Origin: Bradyrhizobium cajani
GTDB lineage: Bacteria; Pseudomonadota; Alphaproteobacteria; Rhizobiales; Xanthobacteraceae
Assembly (NCBI RefSeq): GCF_009759665.1
Contig: NZ_WQNE01000004.1
Location: 248,001-312,000, forward strand
Direction of reading: 5' to 3'
DNA length: 64,000 nt
Made by a program: the position numbers and the translations under genes. Shown in pieces: positions 40,599 through 54,318 of the stretch; the first letter of the stretch is position 1, and each line of letters opens with the position of its first letter. Below the pieces are notes generated by a model that had not been told where the DNA came from, made no database searches, and worked only from the letters and a program-made list of their open reading frames with translations.

Positions 40599-42194
40599 AT
40601 GTCAGTAGGACGAAGTCTGTTTGCGGCGACGCTCGCCGGTATGCTTGCGTTGACGGTCTCGCCGGCGTCTAGCCAGACGCTGCGCTATGCCAACCAGGGT
40701 GACCTGAAGTCGCTCGATCCCTACTCGCTGAACGAGTCCACCACCCACGCCCATCTCGGTCATGTCTATCAAGGCCTGACCGCACGCGACAAGGATCTGA
40801 AGATCATCCCGGCGCTGGCGGAGAGCTGGGAGACGCCGGAGCCGACCCGCTGGCGCTTCCATTTGCGCAAGGGCGTCAAATTCCACAACGGCGACCCCTT
40901 CACCGCCGACGACGTCGTGTTCTCCGCCGATCGTGTCCGCAACAAGAACTCCAACATGCAGACCCGCCTCGCGGCCGACGTCAAGGTCGTCAAGGTCGAC
41001 GACTACACGGTCGATTTCATCCTGCCTTCGCCCAATCCCATCCTGCATTCGGCATGGGACGTCTGGTACATCATGGACAAGAAGTGGGCCGAGGAGAACA
41101 AGGCCGTCGAGCCGACGCCGGTATCGGCGAGCTCGCCGAGCTATGCCTCGCTGCATGAAAACGGCACCGGCCCCTTCATGATCGAGAGCCATCAGCCCGG
41201 TGTGAAGACGGTGTTCAAGGCCAACCCCAACTACTGGGGCAAGGTCGAAGGAAACCTGAAAGAGATCGTCTTCACCCCGATCGCCTCCGACGCCACCCGC
41301 GTCGCCGCGCTGCTCTCGGGCGAAGTGGACGTGATCGAGCCCGTTCCGATCCAGGATATCGCCCGGATCGACTCGAGCCCGAATGCCCAGGTCCTGAAGG
41401 GGCCGGAGCTGCGTACCATCTTCATCGGCTTCGACCAGACCCGCGACGAGTTGCTCTATTCCAACATCAAGGGCAAGAATCCGTTCAAGGACGTCCGCGT
41501 CCGCGAGGCCTTCTACAAGGCGATCGACGTCGAGCTGATCAAGACGCGCGTGATGCGCGGGCTGTCGACGCCGTCGGCACTGATGATCGCTCCGGAATTG
41601 TTCGTGCTTTCCAAGGACTTTACGCGCCCGAAATTCGATCCCGACGGCGCCAAGAAGCTCCTGACCGAGGCCGGCTATCCCGACGGCTTCGAGGTGACCA
41701 TGGATTGCCCGAACGATCGCTACGTCAACGACGCCGCCATCTGCCAAGCCGTCGTCGGCATGCTCGCCCGCATCGGCGTCAAGATCAATCTGCTCGCACA
41801 GCCGAAGGCGCAATACTTCGCCAAGGTCTTGAAGCAAGGTGGCTACCAGACATCGTTCTACATGCTGGGCTGGACGCCGAGCACGATGGATTCCCACAAC
41901 GTGCTCTATGACATCATGGGCTGCCGCAATGATGCGAAATCCTCGCGCGGCGAAGCCAATCTCGGTGGTTACTGCAACAAGGAATTCGACGCCATCACCG
42001 ACAAGGTGCTGGTCGAAGCCGACACCACCAAACGCAACCAGCTGATCAAGCAGGCCTACGAGATCGGCAACAAGGACTGGTCCTACATCCCGCTGCACCA
42101 GCAGGCGCTGGCCTGGGGCGTATCGAAGAAGGTGAAACTGCCGCAGCGCGCCGACAATCAGGTCCTGCTGTATTGGGCGACCAAGCAGGAATAG
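40599..42194 (+). CDS. Dipeptide/oligopeptide ABC transporter substrate-binding protein (first system)
   Basis: 531 aa from the ATG at 40599, with a signal peptide (residues 1 to about 26, cut near SPASSQ). Extracellular solute-binding family 5: TLRYANQGDLKSLDPYS, LAESWETPEPTRWRFHLRKGVKFHNGDPFTADDVVFS, and TGPFMIE all match. It binds the peptide or similar ligand for the following permeases. First gene of a long rightward operon. Confidence 0.93.
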   Translation: MSVGRSLFAATLAGMLALTVSPASSQTLRYANQGDLKSLDPYSLNESTTHAHLGHVYQGLTARDKDLKIIPALAESWETPEPTRWRFHLRKGVKFHNGDPFTADDVVFSADRVRNKNSNMQTRLAADVKVVKVDDYTVDFILPSPNPILHSAWDVWYIMDKKWAEENKAVEPTPVSASSPSYASLHENGTGPFMIESHQPGVKTVFKANPNYWGKVEGNLKEIVFTPIASDATRVAALLSGEVDVIEPVPIQDIARIDSSPNAQVLKGPELRTIFIGFDQTRDELLYSNIKGKNPFKDVRVREAFYKAIDVELIKTRVMRGLSTPSALMIAPELFVLSKDFTRPKFDPDGAKKLLTEAGYPDGFEVTMDCPNDRYVNDAAICQAVVGMLARIGVKINLLAQPKAQYFAKVLKQGGYQTSFYMLGWTPSTMDSHNVLYDIMGCRNDAKSSRGEANLGGYCNKEFDAITDKVLVEADTTKRNQLIKQAYEIGNKDWSYIPLHQQALAWGVSKKVKLPQRADNQVLLYWATKQE

Positions 42195-42297
42195 CGTCAC
42201 TTGAACACGGGGTCCCGGCGGCGTCAGGCTTCCGGGGCCCTTCCTTTTCCGGCCGGCAAAGACTTCGACCGGACGCCCACCCAAGGAAGTGGAAGAA

Positions 42298-43278
42298 ATG
42301 CTCGCTTTCACTCTTCGCCGCGCCGTTCAGGCCATCGGCGTCATGTTCGCCGTCGGCATCATCGCCTTCTCGATGTTCCGTTTCGCCGGCGATCCCGTCA
42401 ATCAGATCGTCTCGCTGGATACGCCTGCGGCCGAACGCGAAGCCGTGCGCAAGTCCCTGGGCCTCGACGATCCCGTGCCGGTGCAGTTCATTCGCTATTT
42501 CGCCGATGCTGCGCAGTTCAAGTTCGGCGTCTCCTATCAGTTCCGCCAGCCGGTTTCGGCGCTCCTGATGGAGCGCATGCCTGCGACGCTGGAACTTGCG
42601 ATCTGCGCGACGATATTTGCAATGGTGCTCGGCATCCTGATGGGGGTCTATTCCGCGCTCAAACGCGACACCATGCTGGCGAAATTATTCCAGGCGGTCT
42701 CGCTGATCGGCATCTCGCTGCCGACCTTCCTGATCGGCATCCTGCTGATCTATCTGTTCGCGGTGACATTGGGCTGGTTGCCCTCGTTCGGCCGCGGCGA
42801 GGTGGTCAAGGTCGGCTGGTGGACCACGGGCCTGCTCACGCTGTCGGGACTGAAGGCGCTGATCATGCCCTCGATCACGCTCGGCCTGTTCCAGATGACA
42901 CTCATCATGCGGCTGGTGCGCGCGGAGATGCTGGAGGTGCTGCGGACCGACTATATCCGCTTCGCCCGCGCCCGCGGATTGACCACCCGTGCCGTTCATT
43001 TCGGCCACGCGCTGAAGAACACGCTGATTCCCGTAATCACGGTGGCAGGTCTGCAGTTTGGCTCGGTTATTGCATTTTCGATCATCACCGAAACCGTGTT
43101 CCAATGGCCGGGCATGGGACTTCTGTTCGTCCAGGCCGTGCAAAACGTCGATATCCCGATCATGGCCGCCTACCTGCTGATGGTTTCGCTGATTTTCGTC
43201 ACAATCAATCTGGTGGTCGACATCCTCTACACCGTGGTCGATCCGCGCCTGCGCTCGACCGTCGGCCGCGCCGCATAA
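42298..43278 (+). CDS. Peptide ABC transporter permease, DppB type (first system)
   Basis: 326 aa from the ATG at 42298, preceded by a GGAAG site; a GTG three codons upstream is possible. First membrane segment AVQAIGVMFAVGIIAFSMFRF, then the family motif RKSLGLDDPVPVQF and the EAA loop TDYIRFARARGLTTRAVHFGHALKN. Pairs with the next gene. About six membrane segments. Confidence 0.92.
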   Translation: MLAFTLRRAVQAIGVMFAVGIIAFSMFRFAGDPVNQIVSLDTPAAEREAVRKSLGLDDPVPVQFIRYFADAAQFKFGVSYQFRQPVSALLMERMPATLELAICATIFAMVLGILMGVYSALKRDTMLAKLFQAVSLIGISLPTFLIGILLIYLFAVTLGWLPSFGRGEVVKVGWWTTGLLTLSGLKALIMPSITLGLFQMTLIMRLVRAEMLEVLRTDYIRFARARGLTTRAVHFGHALKNTLIPVITVAGLQFGSVIAFSIITETVFQWPGMGLLFVQAVQNVDIPIMAAYLLMVSLIFVTINLVVDILYTVVDPRLRSTVGRAA

Positions 43279-43288
43279 GGCATTCTGC

Positions 43289-44257
43289 ATGTCCGACGCA
43301 GTCGTCTCCAATTCCGACAAGCAGAGTGCGCAGGCGGCGCATGCCCGCAACTGGCTCAGCCGCGCGCTTGACAGCGACGTCTTCTATTCGTTCCGACGCT
43401 CGAAGCTGACGATGGTGGCGGCGGCCATTACCGTGCTGTTCTTCCTGCTCGCGATCTTTGCATCCGCGCTCGCAGTGCAGAACCCGTTCGATCCCGCGCA
43501 GCTTCAATTGATCAACTCGCGGATCTCACCGCTCTGGACCGCAGACGGCCAGAGCCCGTTCCTGCTCGGCACCGACGAGCAGGGCCGCGACGTGTTTTCG
43601 GCCATTCTCTACGGGCTGCGCATTTCGCTGGCCGTCGGCATGGCCGGCGTGATCTTTGCCGGTGCACTCGGTATCGCGCTCGGCCTGATCGCCGGTTATT
43701 TCGGGGGCGCGGTCGACGGCGTGATCATGCGGATCGCCGACGTGCAGCTCACCTTCCCCGCCATCCTGATCGCGCTGCTGGTCAACGGCATAGCGAAATC
43801 GATCCTCGGCAACCGGCTGGATGCCACCAGCATGCTGGTGGTGCTCGTGATCTCGATCGGCCTGAGTTTCTGGGTCGGGTATGCGCGGACGGTACGCAGT
43901 TCCGTGATGGTCGAGAAGAACAAGGACTACGTGGCCGCCGCGCAGCTGATCGGCCTGCCCGCACCGAAGATCATGCTGCGGCATGTGCTGCCGAACACCA
44001 TGGGCCCGATCCTGGTCATCGCCACGATCAACCTCGCGCTTGCCATCATCACCGAGGCGACACTGTCTTTCCTCGGCGTCGGCCTGCCCGACACCATGCC
44101 GTCACTCGGCACGCTGATCCGCATCGGCAACAACTATCTGTTCGCGGGCGAATGGTGGATCGTCGCCTTCCCCGGGCTCGCGCTCGCGACCCTGATTCTG
44201 TCGATCAACCTGCTTGGCGACTGGCTGCGCGACGCGCTCAATCCGAAGCTCCGATGA
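43289..44257 (+). CDS. Peptide ABC transporter permease, DppC type (first system)
   Basis: 322 aa. An N-terminal polar tail precedes the first membrane segment; FLLGTDEQGRDVFSAILYGLRISLAVG and KDYVAAAQLIGLPAPKIMLRHVLPN are the DppC signatures, the latter being the EAA loop. Ten bases separate it from the DppB-type gene. Confidence 0.92.
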   Translation: MSDAVVSNSDKQSAQAAHARNWLSRALDSDVFYSFRRSKLTMVAAAITVLFFLLAIFASALAVQNPFDPAQLQLINSRISPLWTADGQSPFLLGTDEQGRDVFSAILYGLRISLAVGMAGVIFAGALGIALGLIAGYFGGAVDGVIMRIADVQLTFPAILIALLVNGIAKSILGNRLDATSMLVVLVISIGLSFWVGYARTVRSSVMVEKNKDYVAAAQLIGLPAPKIMLRHVLPNTMGPILVIATINLALAIITEATLSFLGVGLPDTMPSLGTLIRIGNNYLFAGEWWIVAFPGLALATLILSINLLGDWLRDALNPKLR

Positions 44258-44270
44258 GTATGCCTCGTTC

Positions 44271-45253
44271 ATGACCGAACCCGTCCTCTCCGTACGTAAT
44301 CTTCAGGTGGAGTTCGCCTCCCGCCGCGGCACGCTGCGCGCCATTGACGGTGTGTCCTTCGACATCGCCAAGGGCGAGGTGCTTGGCGTGGTCGGCGAGT
44401 CCGGCGCCGGCAAGTCGGTCACCGGCCTCGCGGTGATCGGCCTGATCGATCCGCCGGGCCGGATCGCCGGCGGCGAGATTCATCTCGCGGGCCTGCGCAT
44501 CGACAATCTGCCGCCGGAAGAGATGCGCCGTGTTCGCGGCAAGCGCATCGGCATGATCTTCCAGGACCCTCTCACCTCGCTCAATCCGCTCTACCGCGTC
44601 GGTGACCAGATCGTCGAGACGATCAGAACCCACCTGAACCTGTCCGAGGCGGCCGCCCGCCGCCGCGCCATCGACCTCCTGGCCGAGGTCGGCATTCCCG
44701 CACCGGAAAAGCGCATTGACGGTTATCCCCACGAGTTCTCCGGCGGCATGCGCCAGCGCGTGGTGATTGCATTGGCGATCTGTGCCGAACCCGAGCTGAT
44801 CATCGCGGACGAGCCGACCACCGCGCTCGATGTCTCGGTGCAGGCGCAGATCATCTCGCTGATCAAGCGGCTCGGGCGCGACCATGGCACCGCGGTGATG
44901 CTGGTGACGCACGACATGGGCGTGATCGCGGAAACCTCCGACCGCGTCGCGGTGATGTATGCCGGCCGCGTCGCCGAGATCGGCCCGGTGCAGGACGTGG
45001 TGAAGAACCCGCTGCATCCCTATGCCAAGGGGCTGATGGGTGCGATCCCGACGCTCGCCGGCGACGACAAGCGCCTCATGCAGATTCCCGGCTCCATGCC
45101 GCGGCTCTCGGCGATCCCGCGCGGCTGCTCGTTCAACCCGCGCTGCGCGTTCGCCTTCGATCGCTGCCGTGTCGAACGGCCGGAGCCGCTGGCGCGCGGC
45201 GCGCAATCGGTTGCCTGCCATCTCTATGACAACGTACCGGCGGAGAGCGCAGC

Positions 45254-45257
<4 letters not shown>
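44271..45257 (+). CDS. Peptide ABC transporter ATPase, DppD type (first system)
   Basis: 328 aa from the ATG at 44271. Walker A is GESGAGKSV, the signature loop is FSGGMRQRVVIALA, Walker B is LIIADEPTTALD, and the switch His is in VTHDMGV. The C-terminal oligopeptide-transporter domain carries the Cys motif CSFNPRCAFAFDRC, typical of DppD/OppD. Overlaps the next gene by four bases. Confidence 0.94.
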
Positions 45258-46243
<986 letters not shown>

Positions 46244-46324
46244 CGCGCGCGTGCCATGCAGCCTGCGCATTTGGCGGGGGCGTAGGCCTGTGATCAATTG
46301 CGCGCGCCGCAAATGAGGTAGCCC

Positions 46325-48130
46325 ATGGCCAGCAATATCAATCCAGATCCGTTCACGACGAGGCCGGAGATCGAAGGCACCTTCGGGGTCGTCGCCACCA
46401 CGCACTGGATCGCCACCGCCGTCGGCATGGCCATCCTGGAAAAGGGCGGCAATGCCTTCGACGCCGGTGTTGCCACCGCCTTCACGCTCCAGGTGGTCGA
46501 GCCGCATCTGAACGGCCCCGGCGGTGACGTGCCAATCATCGTCCACGACGTGAAGCGCGGCCGCACCGAAGTGATCTGCGGCCAGGGCCCGGCGCCGGCG
46601 CGCGCCACCATCGCGCATTACAAGAGCGAAGGCCTCGACATGGTGCCTGGCACCGGCCTGCTCGCGGCCTGCGTTCCCGGCACCTTCGAATCCTGGATGA
46701 TGCTGCTGCGCGACTACGGCACGATGCGCGTGCGCGACGTGCTCGAGCCCGCGATCTCCTATGCGCGCGACGGCTATCCGCTGGTCGAGCGCGCCTGCGC
46801 CACGATCCAGACCGTCGAGCAATTGTTCCGCAAGCACTGGCCGACCTCGGCTGCGGTCTACCTGCCGAACGGCGAAGTGCCGAAGCCCGGTACGCTCTTC
46901 ACCAACAAGACGCTGGCTGCGACCTACGCCCGCATTCTCAGTGAGGCCGAAAGCGGCGGCGGTGGCCGCGACGCCGAGATCGAGCGTGCGCGAAAAACCT
47001 GGTCGCAAGGCTTCGTTGCGGAAGCCATCGACAAGTTCTGCCGCACCCAGGAAGTCATGGACGTCAGCGGCTCGCCGCATCGCGGCGTGCTCTCCGCCGA
47101 CGACATGGCACGCTGGCAACCGACGGTCGAGGCACCGCTCACCTACGACTATGGCCGATACACCGTCTGCAAGGCCGGCGTCTGGAGCCAGGGTCCGGTG
47201 ACGCTGCAACAGCTCGCGCTGCTGAAGGGCTTTGCGCTCGACGGGCTCGATCCCACCGGGCCTGAATTCATCCATCTCCAGATCGAATGCGCAAAACTCG
47301 CCTTCGCCGACCGTGAAAAATTCTACGGCGATCCCAAGTTCGCCGAGATCCCGATCGCGACGCTGCTGTCGGATGCCTACAACGACGAGCGCCGCAAGCT
47401 CGTCACCGACAGGGCCTCGCTCGAATTCATTCCCGGCTCGGTCGAAGGCTTTGGCGGCGTCGTCAAATTGCGGCGCGCCGAAGGCCAGCGCGAGGCCGTC
47501 GGTGCGCTTGGCGCCGGCGAGCCAACCGTGGGACGCTTCGGCGAGGTGCGCGGCGACACCGTGCATTTCGACATCATCGACAAGGCCGGCAACATGGTGT
47601 CCTCGACGCCGTCGGGCGGTTGGCTGCAATCCTCGCCGATCATTCCGGAGCTCGGCTTCTGCCTCGGCAGCCGCGCCCAGATGTTCTGGCTGGAGGAAGA
47701 TCACCCCGCAGCGCTTGCGCCGGGCAAGCGGCCGCGTACCACGCTGTCGCCGACAATGGCGCTGCGCGACGGCGAGCCCTATCTCGCCTGGGGCTCTCCG
47801 GGCGGCGACCAGCAGGACCAGTGGATCACGCAATTCTTCCTGCGGCATGTCCATTGCAATCTCAATCTCCAGGAGGCGATCGATGCGCCGGCCTGGCATT
47901 CCGAGCACTTCCCCATCTCGTTCTGGCCGCGCACCGCGCGGCCCGGCGTGCTCGTGGTCGAGAACCGGGTGCCGAAGGCGACGATCGAGAACCTCCGCGA
48001 GCGCGGGCATATTGTCGAGGTCGGCCCCGACTGGTCGGAAGGCCGCCTCACTGCGGCCTCGCGCGTCGGTGTGCGCCGGCGTGCTGCCGCCAACCCACGC
48101 GGCATGCAGGGCTATGCCGCGGGACGCTAA
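46325..48130 (+). CDS. Gamma-glutamyltransferase family Ntn hydrolase, no signal peptide
   Basis: 601 aa. The family start GTFGVVATTHWIATAVGMAILEKGGNAFDAGVATAF is present. The autoprocessing nucleophile is likely T412 in GDTVHFDIIDKAGNMVSSTPSGG. A later GKRPRTTLSPTMALRDGEPYLAWGSPGGDQQ matches the small subunit. No leader peptide is seen, so it should act in the cytoplasm, on imported gamma-glutamyl or related peptides. It lies directly after the first transporter. Confidence 0.9.
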   Translation: MASNINPDPFTTRPEIEGTFGVVATTHWIATAVGMAILEKGGNAFDAGVATAFTLQVVEPHLNGPGGDVPIIVHDVKRGRTEVICGQGPAPARATIAHYKSEGLDMVPGTGLLAACVPGTFESWMMLLRDYGTMRVRDVLEPAISYARDGYPLVERACATIQTVEQLFRKHWPTSAAVYLPNGEVPKPGTLFTNKTLAATYARILSEAESGGGGRDAEIERARKTWSQGFVAEAIDKFCRTQEVMDVSGSPHRGVLSADDMARWQPTVEAPLTYDYGRYTVCKAGVWSQGPVTLQQLALLKGFALDGLDPTGPEFIHLQIECAKLAFADREKFYGDPKFAEIPIATLLSDAYNDERRKLVTDRASLEFIPGSVEGFGGVVKLRRAEGQREAVGALGAGEPTVGRFGEVRGDTVHFDIIDKAGNMVSSTPSGGWLQSSPIIPELGFCLGSRAQMFWLEEDHPAALAPGKRPRTTLSPTMALRDGEPYLAWGSPGGDQQDQWITQFFLRHVHCNLNLQEAIDAPAWHSEHFPISFWPRTARPGVLVVENRVPKATIENLRERGHIVEVGPDWSEGRLTAASRVGVRRRAAANPRGMQGYAAGR

Positions 48131-48139
48131 AGGCAGCAC

Positions 48140-48846
48140 ATGACCTGGTCGATCATCGCGCGCGATCCTGCCACCGGCCAGTTCGGCATTGCGGTAGCGA
48201 CCCGCTTCTTCGCCGTCGGCGCGCGTGTTCCCTACATCGCGGCCGGCCTCGGCGCCATCGCAACGCAGGCCTTCGTCAATCCCTATTACGGCATCGACGG
48301 CGTAAAGCTGCTGCGTCAAGGCCTGAACGCACACGATATTCTCTCCACCTTGCTCGCGGCCGACGACGGCCGCGAAAGCCGCCAGGTCCACATCATGGAT
48401 GCCAGCGGCCAGATCGCGGCACATACCGGGCGCGACTGTGTCGACTGGTGCGGCCACATCGCGGGCAGCGGCTTCTCCATCGCCGGCAACATGCTCACCG
48501 GCGCCGACGTGCTCGACGAGACCGCAAAGACCTATATCGCCAATGACAGCCTGCCCTTCCCGCGCCGCCTGCTCGCGGCCATGCGCGCTGGAGAGGCCGC
48601 CGGTGGCGACAAGCGCGGCAAGCAGTCCGCCGCACTGCTGATCCACGGCGAGGAGGAATGGTCGGCGCTGGATATTCGGGCCGACGATCATCCCGATCCG
48701 CTCGGCGAACTCGAACGGCTGGAACGGGTCAGCCACGAGCTCTGGGTGCACTTCCGCGCATCCATGCCGACACGACTGAATCCGGCCGGTAACACCGATC
48801 GCAGCGTCATCGACGCCAGCATCGCCGCGGCACGTGCAAGACGATC

Positions 48847-48850
<4 letters not shown>
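48140..48850 (+). CDS. DUF1028 family (Ntn-hydrolase-like) protein
   Basis: 236 aa. The family starts TWSIIARDPATGQFGIAVATRFFAVGARVPY and includes GAIATQAFVNPYYGIDGVKLLRQG and GFSIAGNMLTG. DUF1028 proteins have an Ntn-like fold and are often found with peptide transporters and deacylases; their reaction is not firmly known. Overlaps the next ATPase by four bases and follows the GGT gene by nine. Confidence 0.9.
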
Positions 48851-50942
<2,092 letters not shown>

Positions 50943-50964
50943 CCGAAGCAATGGGGACTGTCCG

Positions 50965-52473
50965 ATGAAGATGTATCGCCTGGCCGCAACGGCCGCCGCC
51001 TTCCTGCTATCGATCGCAACGGCGCAAGCCCAGACCACCCTGCGCATCGGTCTTGCCGAGGACCCCGACATCCTCGATCCGACCATGGCACGCACCTATG
51101 TCGGCCGCATCGTGTTCTCCGCGTTCTGCGACAAGCTGTTCGACATCGACGAGAAGCTCAACATCGTGCCGCAGCTCGCGCTGTCGAGCGAAACAGCCGA
51201 CGACGGCAAGGCCCTCGTCATCAAGCTCCGCCCCGGCGTGAAATTCCACGACGGCGAGCCGTTCGATGCCGAGGCCGCAAAGTTCTCCTTGGAACGCCAC
51301 CTCACCTTTCCCGGCTCTTTCCGCAAGCCGGAGCTGGCCTCGGTCGATCACGTCGAGGTCGTCGATCCCCTCACCATCAGGCTGGTGCTGAAGTCACCGT
51401 TCTCGCCGCTGCTCGCCCAGCTCACCGACCGCGCCGGCATGATGATGTCGCCGAAGGCGGCGAAGGAAGCCGGCGACAAGTTCGGCCTGCGTCCGGTCTG
51501 CGCGGGCCCCTACAAATTCGTCGAGCGCGTGCAGCAGGACCGCATCGTCTTCGAGAAATTCGCCGACTACTGGAACAAGGACAATGTCTTCATCGACCGC
51601 ATCGTGTTCCAGCCGATCGTCGACGCCACGGTGCGGCTCGCGAACCTGAAATCCGGCGGCCTCGACCTGATCGAGCGCGTGCTCGCCACCGACCTCAAGG
51701 AGGTCCGCGCGGATTCGCGGCTGAAGGTCGCGACCGCCATCGAGCTTGGCTATCAGGGCGTCACGCTCAACATCGGCAAGGACAAGGCCAAGGGGCCGCT
51801 CAGCCAATCCGCCAAGGTGCGGCAGGCGCTCGACCTGGCGATCGACCGCGAGGCGATCAACCAGGTCGTGTTCAATGGCGAGGTTCAGGTTGGCAATCAA
51901 TGGGTCAATCCTGATCATCCCTACTATCAGAAATCGCTTCCGGTCCGTCCCCGCAACGTGGCGAAGGCCAAGGCCCTGCTGAAGGAAGCCGGCGTGACAC
52001 CGCCGGTCAGCGTCGATTTCCTGGTGTCGAAGGGCGCGGAGACCGAGACGCCGGCGCAGGTGATCCAGTCGATGGCGGCGGAAGCCGGGTTCGACATGAA
52101 GCTCCGCGTCACCGAATTCGCAACCGGCCTCAAGCAGGCCGAAGCCGGCGACTACCAGGCCTTCATGCTGGCCTGGAGCGGCCGTGTGGATCCCGATGGC
52201 AACACCTTCGTCTTCCTGCACAGCGGCGCGCCGCAGAACTACGGCGCGTGGAACAATGCGCAGGCCGACAAGGCGCTGGAGGATGCGCGATCGGTGACCG
52301 ACCCCGCCAAGCGCAAGGCCAGTTACGAAGCCCTGGCGAAACTGGTCCAGGAGGAAGAGCCCCTCCTCTATCTCTACCACCGCCGCATCATCATCGCGCA
52401 CACGACGAAGCTTGAAGGCTACAGGCAGATGCCCGACGGCCTCGTGCGCGTGATCGGCCTCAAGCTGAAGTGA
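50965..52473 (+). CDS. Peptide ABC transporter substrate-binding protein (second system)
   Basis: 502 aa from the ATG at 50965, with a signal peptide (residues 1 to about 22, cut after AQA). Family 5 features: TLRIGLAEDPDILDPTMARTY, LRPGVKFHDGEPFDAEAAKFSLERH, and the lobe segment RPVCAGPYKFVERVQQDRI. It is clearly divergent from the binding protein at 40599, so the two systems probably take different ligands. Confidence 0.93.
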   Translation: MKMYRLAATAAAFLLSIATAQAQTTLRIGLAEDPDILDPTMARTYVGRIVFSAFCDKLFDIDEKLNIVPQLALSSETADDGKALVIKLRPGVKFHDGEPFDAEAAKFSLERHLTFPGSFRKPELASVDHVEVVDPLTIRLVLKSPFSPLLAQLTDRAGMMMSPKAAKEAGDKFGLRPVCAGPYKFVERVQQDRIVFEKFADYWNKDNVFIDRIVFQPIVDATVRLANLKSGGLDLIERVLATDLKEVRADSRLKVATAIELGYQGVTLNIGKDKAKGPLSQSAKVRQALDLAIDREAINQVVFNGEVQVGNQWVNPDHPYYQKSLPVRPRNVAKAKALLKEAGVTPPVSVDFLVSKGAETETPAQVIQSMAAEAGFDMKLRVTEFATGLKQAEAGDYQAFMLAWSGRVDPDGNTFVFLHSGAPQNYGAWNNAQADKALEDARSVTDPAKRKASYEALAKLVQEEEPLLYLYHRRIIIAHTTKLEGYRQMPDGLVRVIGLKLK

Positions 52474-52483
52474 CGAAGAGAGG

Positions 52484-53425
52484 ATGCTGAACTTCCTCGC
52501 CCGCCGCCTTGCCCAGATCGTGCCGACGCTCTTCTTCGTCTCGGTGCTGATCTTCTCGTTGCAGCAATTGCTGCCCGGCGATCCCGCGCTGGTGATGGCG
52601 GGCGAAGAGCGCGACCCGGCGGTCATCGAGCAGATCCGGCACCAGTACCGGCTCGATCAGCCTGTCCCCGTGCAGTACGCCTACTGGATCAAGGGTGTCC
52701 TGTCGGGCGACTTCGGCGAGTCCCTGCGCAACAAGATGCCGGTGCGCGAGCTGATCGCACAGAAGCTGCCGGTAACGCTGCAGCTCGGCTCTATGGCGAT
52801 CCTGATCGCGTTCTGCATCGGCATTCCCGCCGGCATCGTCGCGGCCGTGAGGAAAGGCACGGCCTGGGACTACGGCGCCAATCTGTTCGCGCTCTGGGGC
52901 ATCTCCACGCCGAACTTCTGGCTCGGCATCATGCTGATCTTCCTGTTCTCGATCGAGCTCGGCTGGTTGCCGGCCTCGGGCTATGTGCCGCTCACGGAAA
53001 ACTGGCGTGCCAGCCTGGCTGCCACCATCATGCCCGCCTTCGTCCTCGGTAATGCGATTGCCGCGATCCTGATGCGGCATACCCGCAGCGCGATGCTTCA
53101 GGTGCTGGAGAGCGACTATGTCCGCACCGCGCGCGCCAAGGGCCTCACCGAGCGCTCGGTGATCCTCAAGCACGCCATGCGCAACGCGCTCACTCCCGTG
53201 ATCACGCTCGGCGCGCTCGAGCTTGGGACGCTGCTGTCAGGCGCGGTGCTGACCGAGCAGATCTTCTCCATCCCCGGCTTCGGCAAGCTGATCGTGGATG
53301 CCGTGTTCAACCGCGACTATGCCGTGGTGCAGGGCGTGGTGCTGGTGACGGCCACGGTCTACATCACCCTGAACCTCGTTGCCGATATCGCCTATATCCT
53401 CGTCAATCCGCGGCTGCGGGGCTGA
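52484..53425 (+). CDS. Peptide ABC transporter permease, DppB type (second system)
   Basis: 313 aa. LNFLARRLAQIVPTLFFVSVLIFSLQQLLPGDPA at the start, then RHQYRLDQPVPVQYAYWI and the EAA loop SDYVRTARAKGLTERSVILKHAMRN. Ten bases after the binding protein gene. Confidence 0.93.
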   Translation: MLNFLARRLAQIVPTLFFVSVLIFSLQQLLPGDPALVMAGEERDPAVIEQIRHQYRLDQPVPVQYAYWIKGVLSGDFGESLRNKMPVRELIAQKLPVTLQLGSMAILIAFCIGIPAGIVAAVRKGTAWDYGANLFALWGISTPNFWLGIMLIFLFSIELGWLPASGYVPLTENWRASLAATIMPAFVLGNAIAAILMRHTRSAMLQVLESDYVRTARAKGLTERSVILKHAMRNALTPVITLGALELGTLLSGAVLTEQIFSIPGFGKLIVDAVFNRDYAVVQGVVLVTATVYITLNLVADIAYILVNPRLRG

Positions 53426-53428
53426 GCC

Positions 53429-54313
53429 ATGACCGACGCCGCGCTGACCAGTCCCGTCACGCAAGCTCACGAGCTGGACAGCCCGGCGCGGCGCGCCCGG
53501 CGGCGCCTGTTCAAGCGCAAGGCCGCCGTGTTCGGGCTCATCGTGATCATCGCGTTCATCGCGCTGGCGGTGCTTGCACCGTTCGTCGTTCCCTACGATC
53601 CCATCGCGACGAGCTGGAGCCTGGTGCGCAAGCCACCCACCGCCGCGCACTGGTTCGGCACCGACGAGCTCGGCCGCGACATCCTCAGCCGCGTCGTCTA
53701 CGGCGCGCGGGCCTCGCTGCTCGCAGGCCTGATCTCGGTCGCGATCGCGCTCGGCATCGGCGTGCCGCTTGGTCTGCTCGCCGGCTATCGCGGCGGCTTC
53801 ATCGATGCGCTGATCAGCCGGATCACGGATGCGATGCTGGCCTGCCCGTTCCTGATCCTGGCAATCGCGCTGGCGGCGTTCCTCGGCCCGAGCCTCGGCA
53901 ACGCCATGATCGCGATCGGCATCTCGGCAACGCCGATCTTCATCCGCCTGACTCGCGGACAGGTGTTGAGCGTCAAGGCCGAAGACTATGTCGAGGCTGC
54001 GCGCGCGCTCGGCAATCCACCGTGGCGGATCGCGTTCTCGCATATCCTGCCGAACATCCTGCCGGCGCTTCTGGTGCAGGCAACGCTGTCGATCGCCGCC
54101 GCCATCATCGCCGAAGCCGCGCTGTCGTTCCTCGGCCTCGGCCAGCAGCCACCGGCGCCGTCCTGGGGCAGCATGCTCAATGCCGCACAGCGCTTCCTGA
54201 CCCAGGCGCCCTGGATGGCGATCTGGCCGGGGCTTGCGATCTTCCTCGTGGTGCTGTCGCTGAACCTGCTCGGCGACGGCCTGCGCGACGCGCTCGATCC
54301 ACGGCAGCGCTAG
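53429..54313 (+). CDS. Peptide ABC transporter permease, DppC type (second system)
   Basis: 294 aa. WFGTDELGRDILSRVVYGARASLLAG and EDYVEAARALGNPPWRIAFSHILPN identify a DppC permease. Three bases after the DppB stop; last gene of the operon, followed by an R5 repeat that separates it from the convergent CnbZ-like gene. Confidence 0.93.
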   Translation: MTDAALTSPVTQAHELDSPARRARRRLFKRKAAVFGLIVIIAFIALAVLAPFVVPYDPIATSWSLVRKPPTAAHWFGTDELGRDILSRVVYGARASLLAGLISVAIALGIGVPLGLLAGYRGGFIDALISRITDAMLACPFLILAIALAAFLGPSLGNAMIAIGISATPIFIRLTRGQVLSVKAEDYVEAARALGNPPWRIAFSHILPNILPALLVQATLSIAAAIIAEAALSFLGLGQQPPAPSWGSMLNAAQRFLTQAPWMAIWPGLAIFLVVLSLNLLGDGLRDALDPRQR

Positions 54314-54318
54314 CTGTT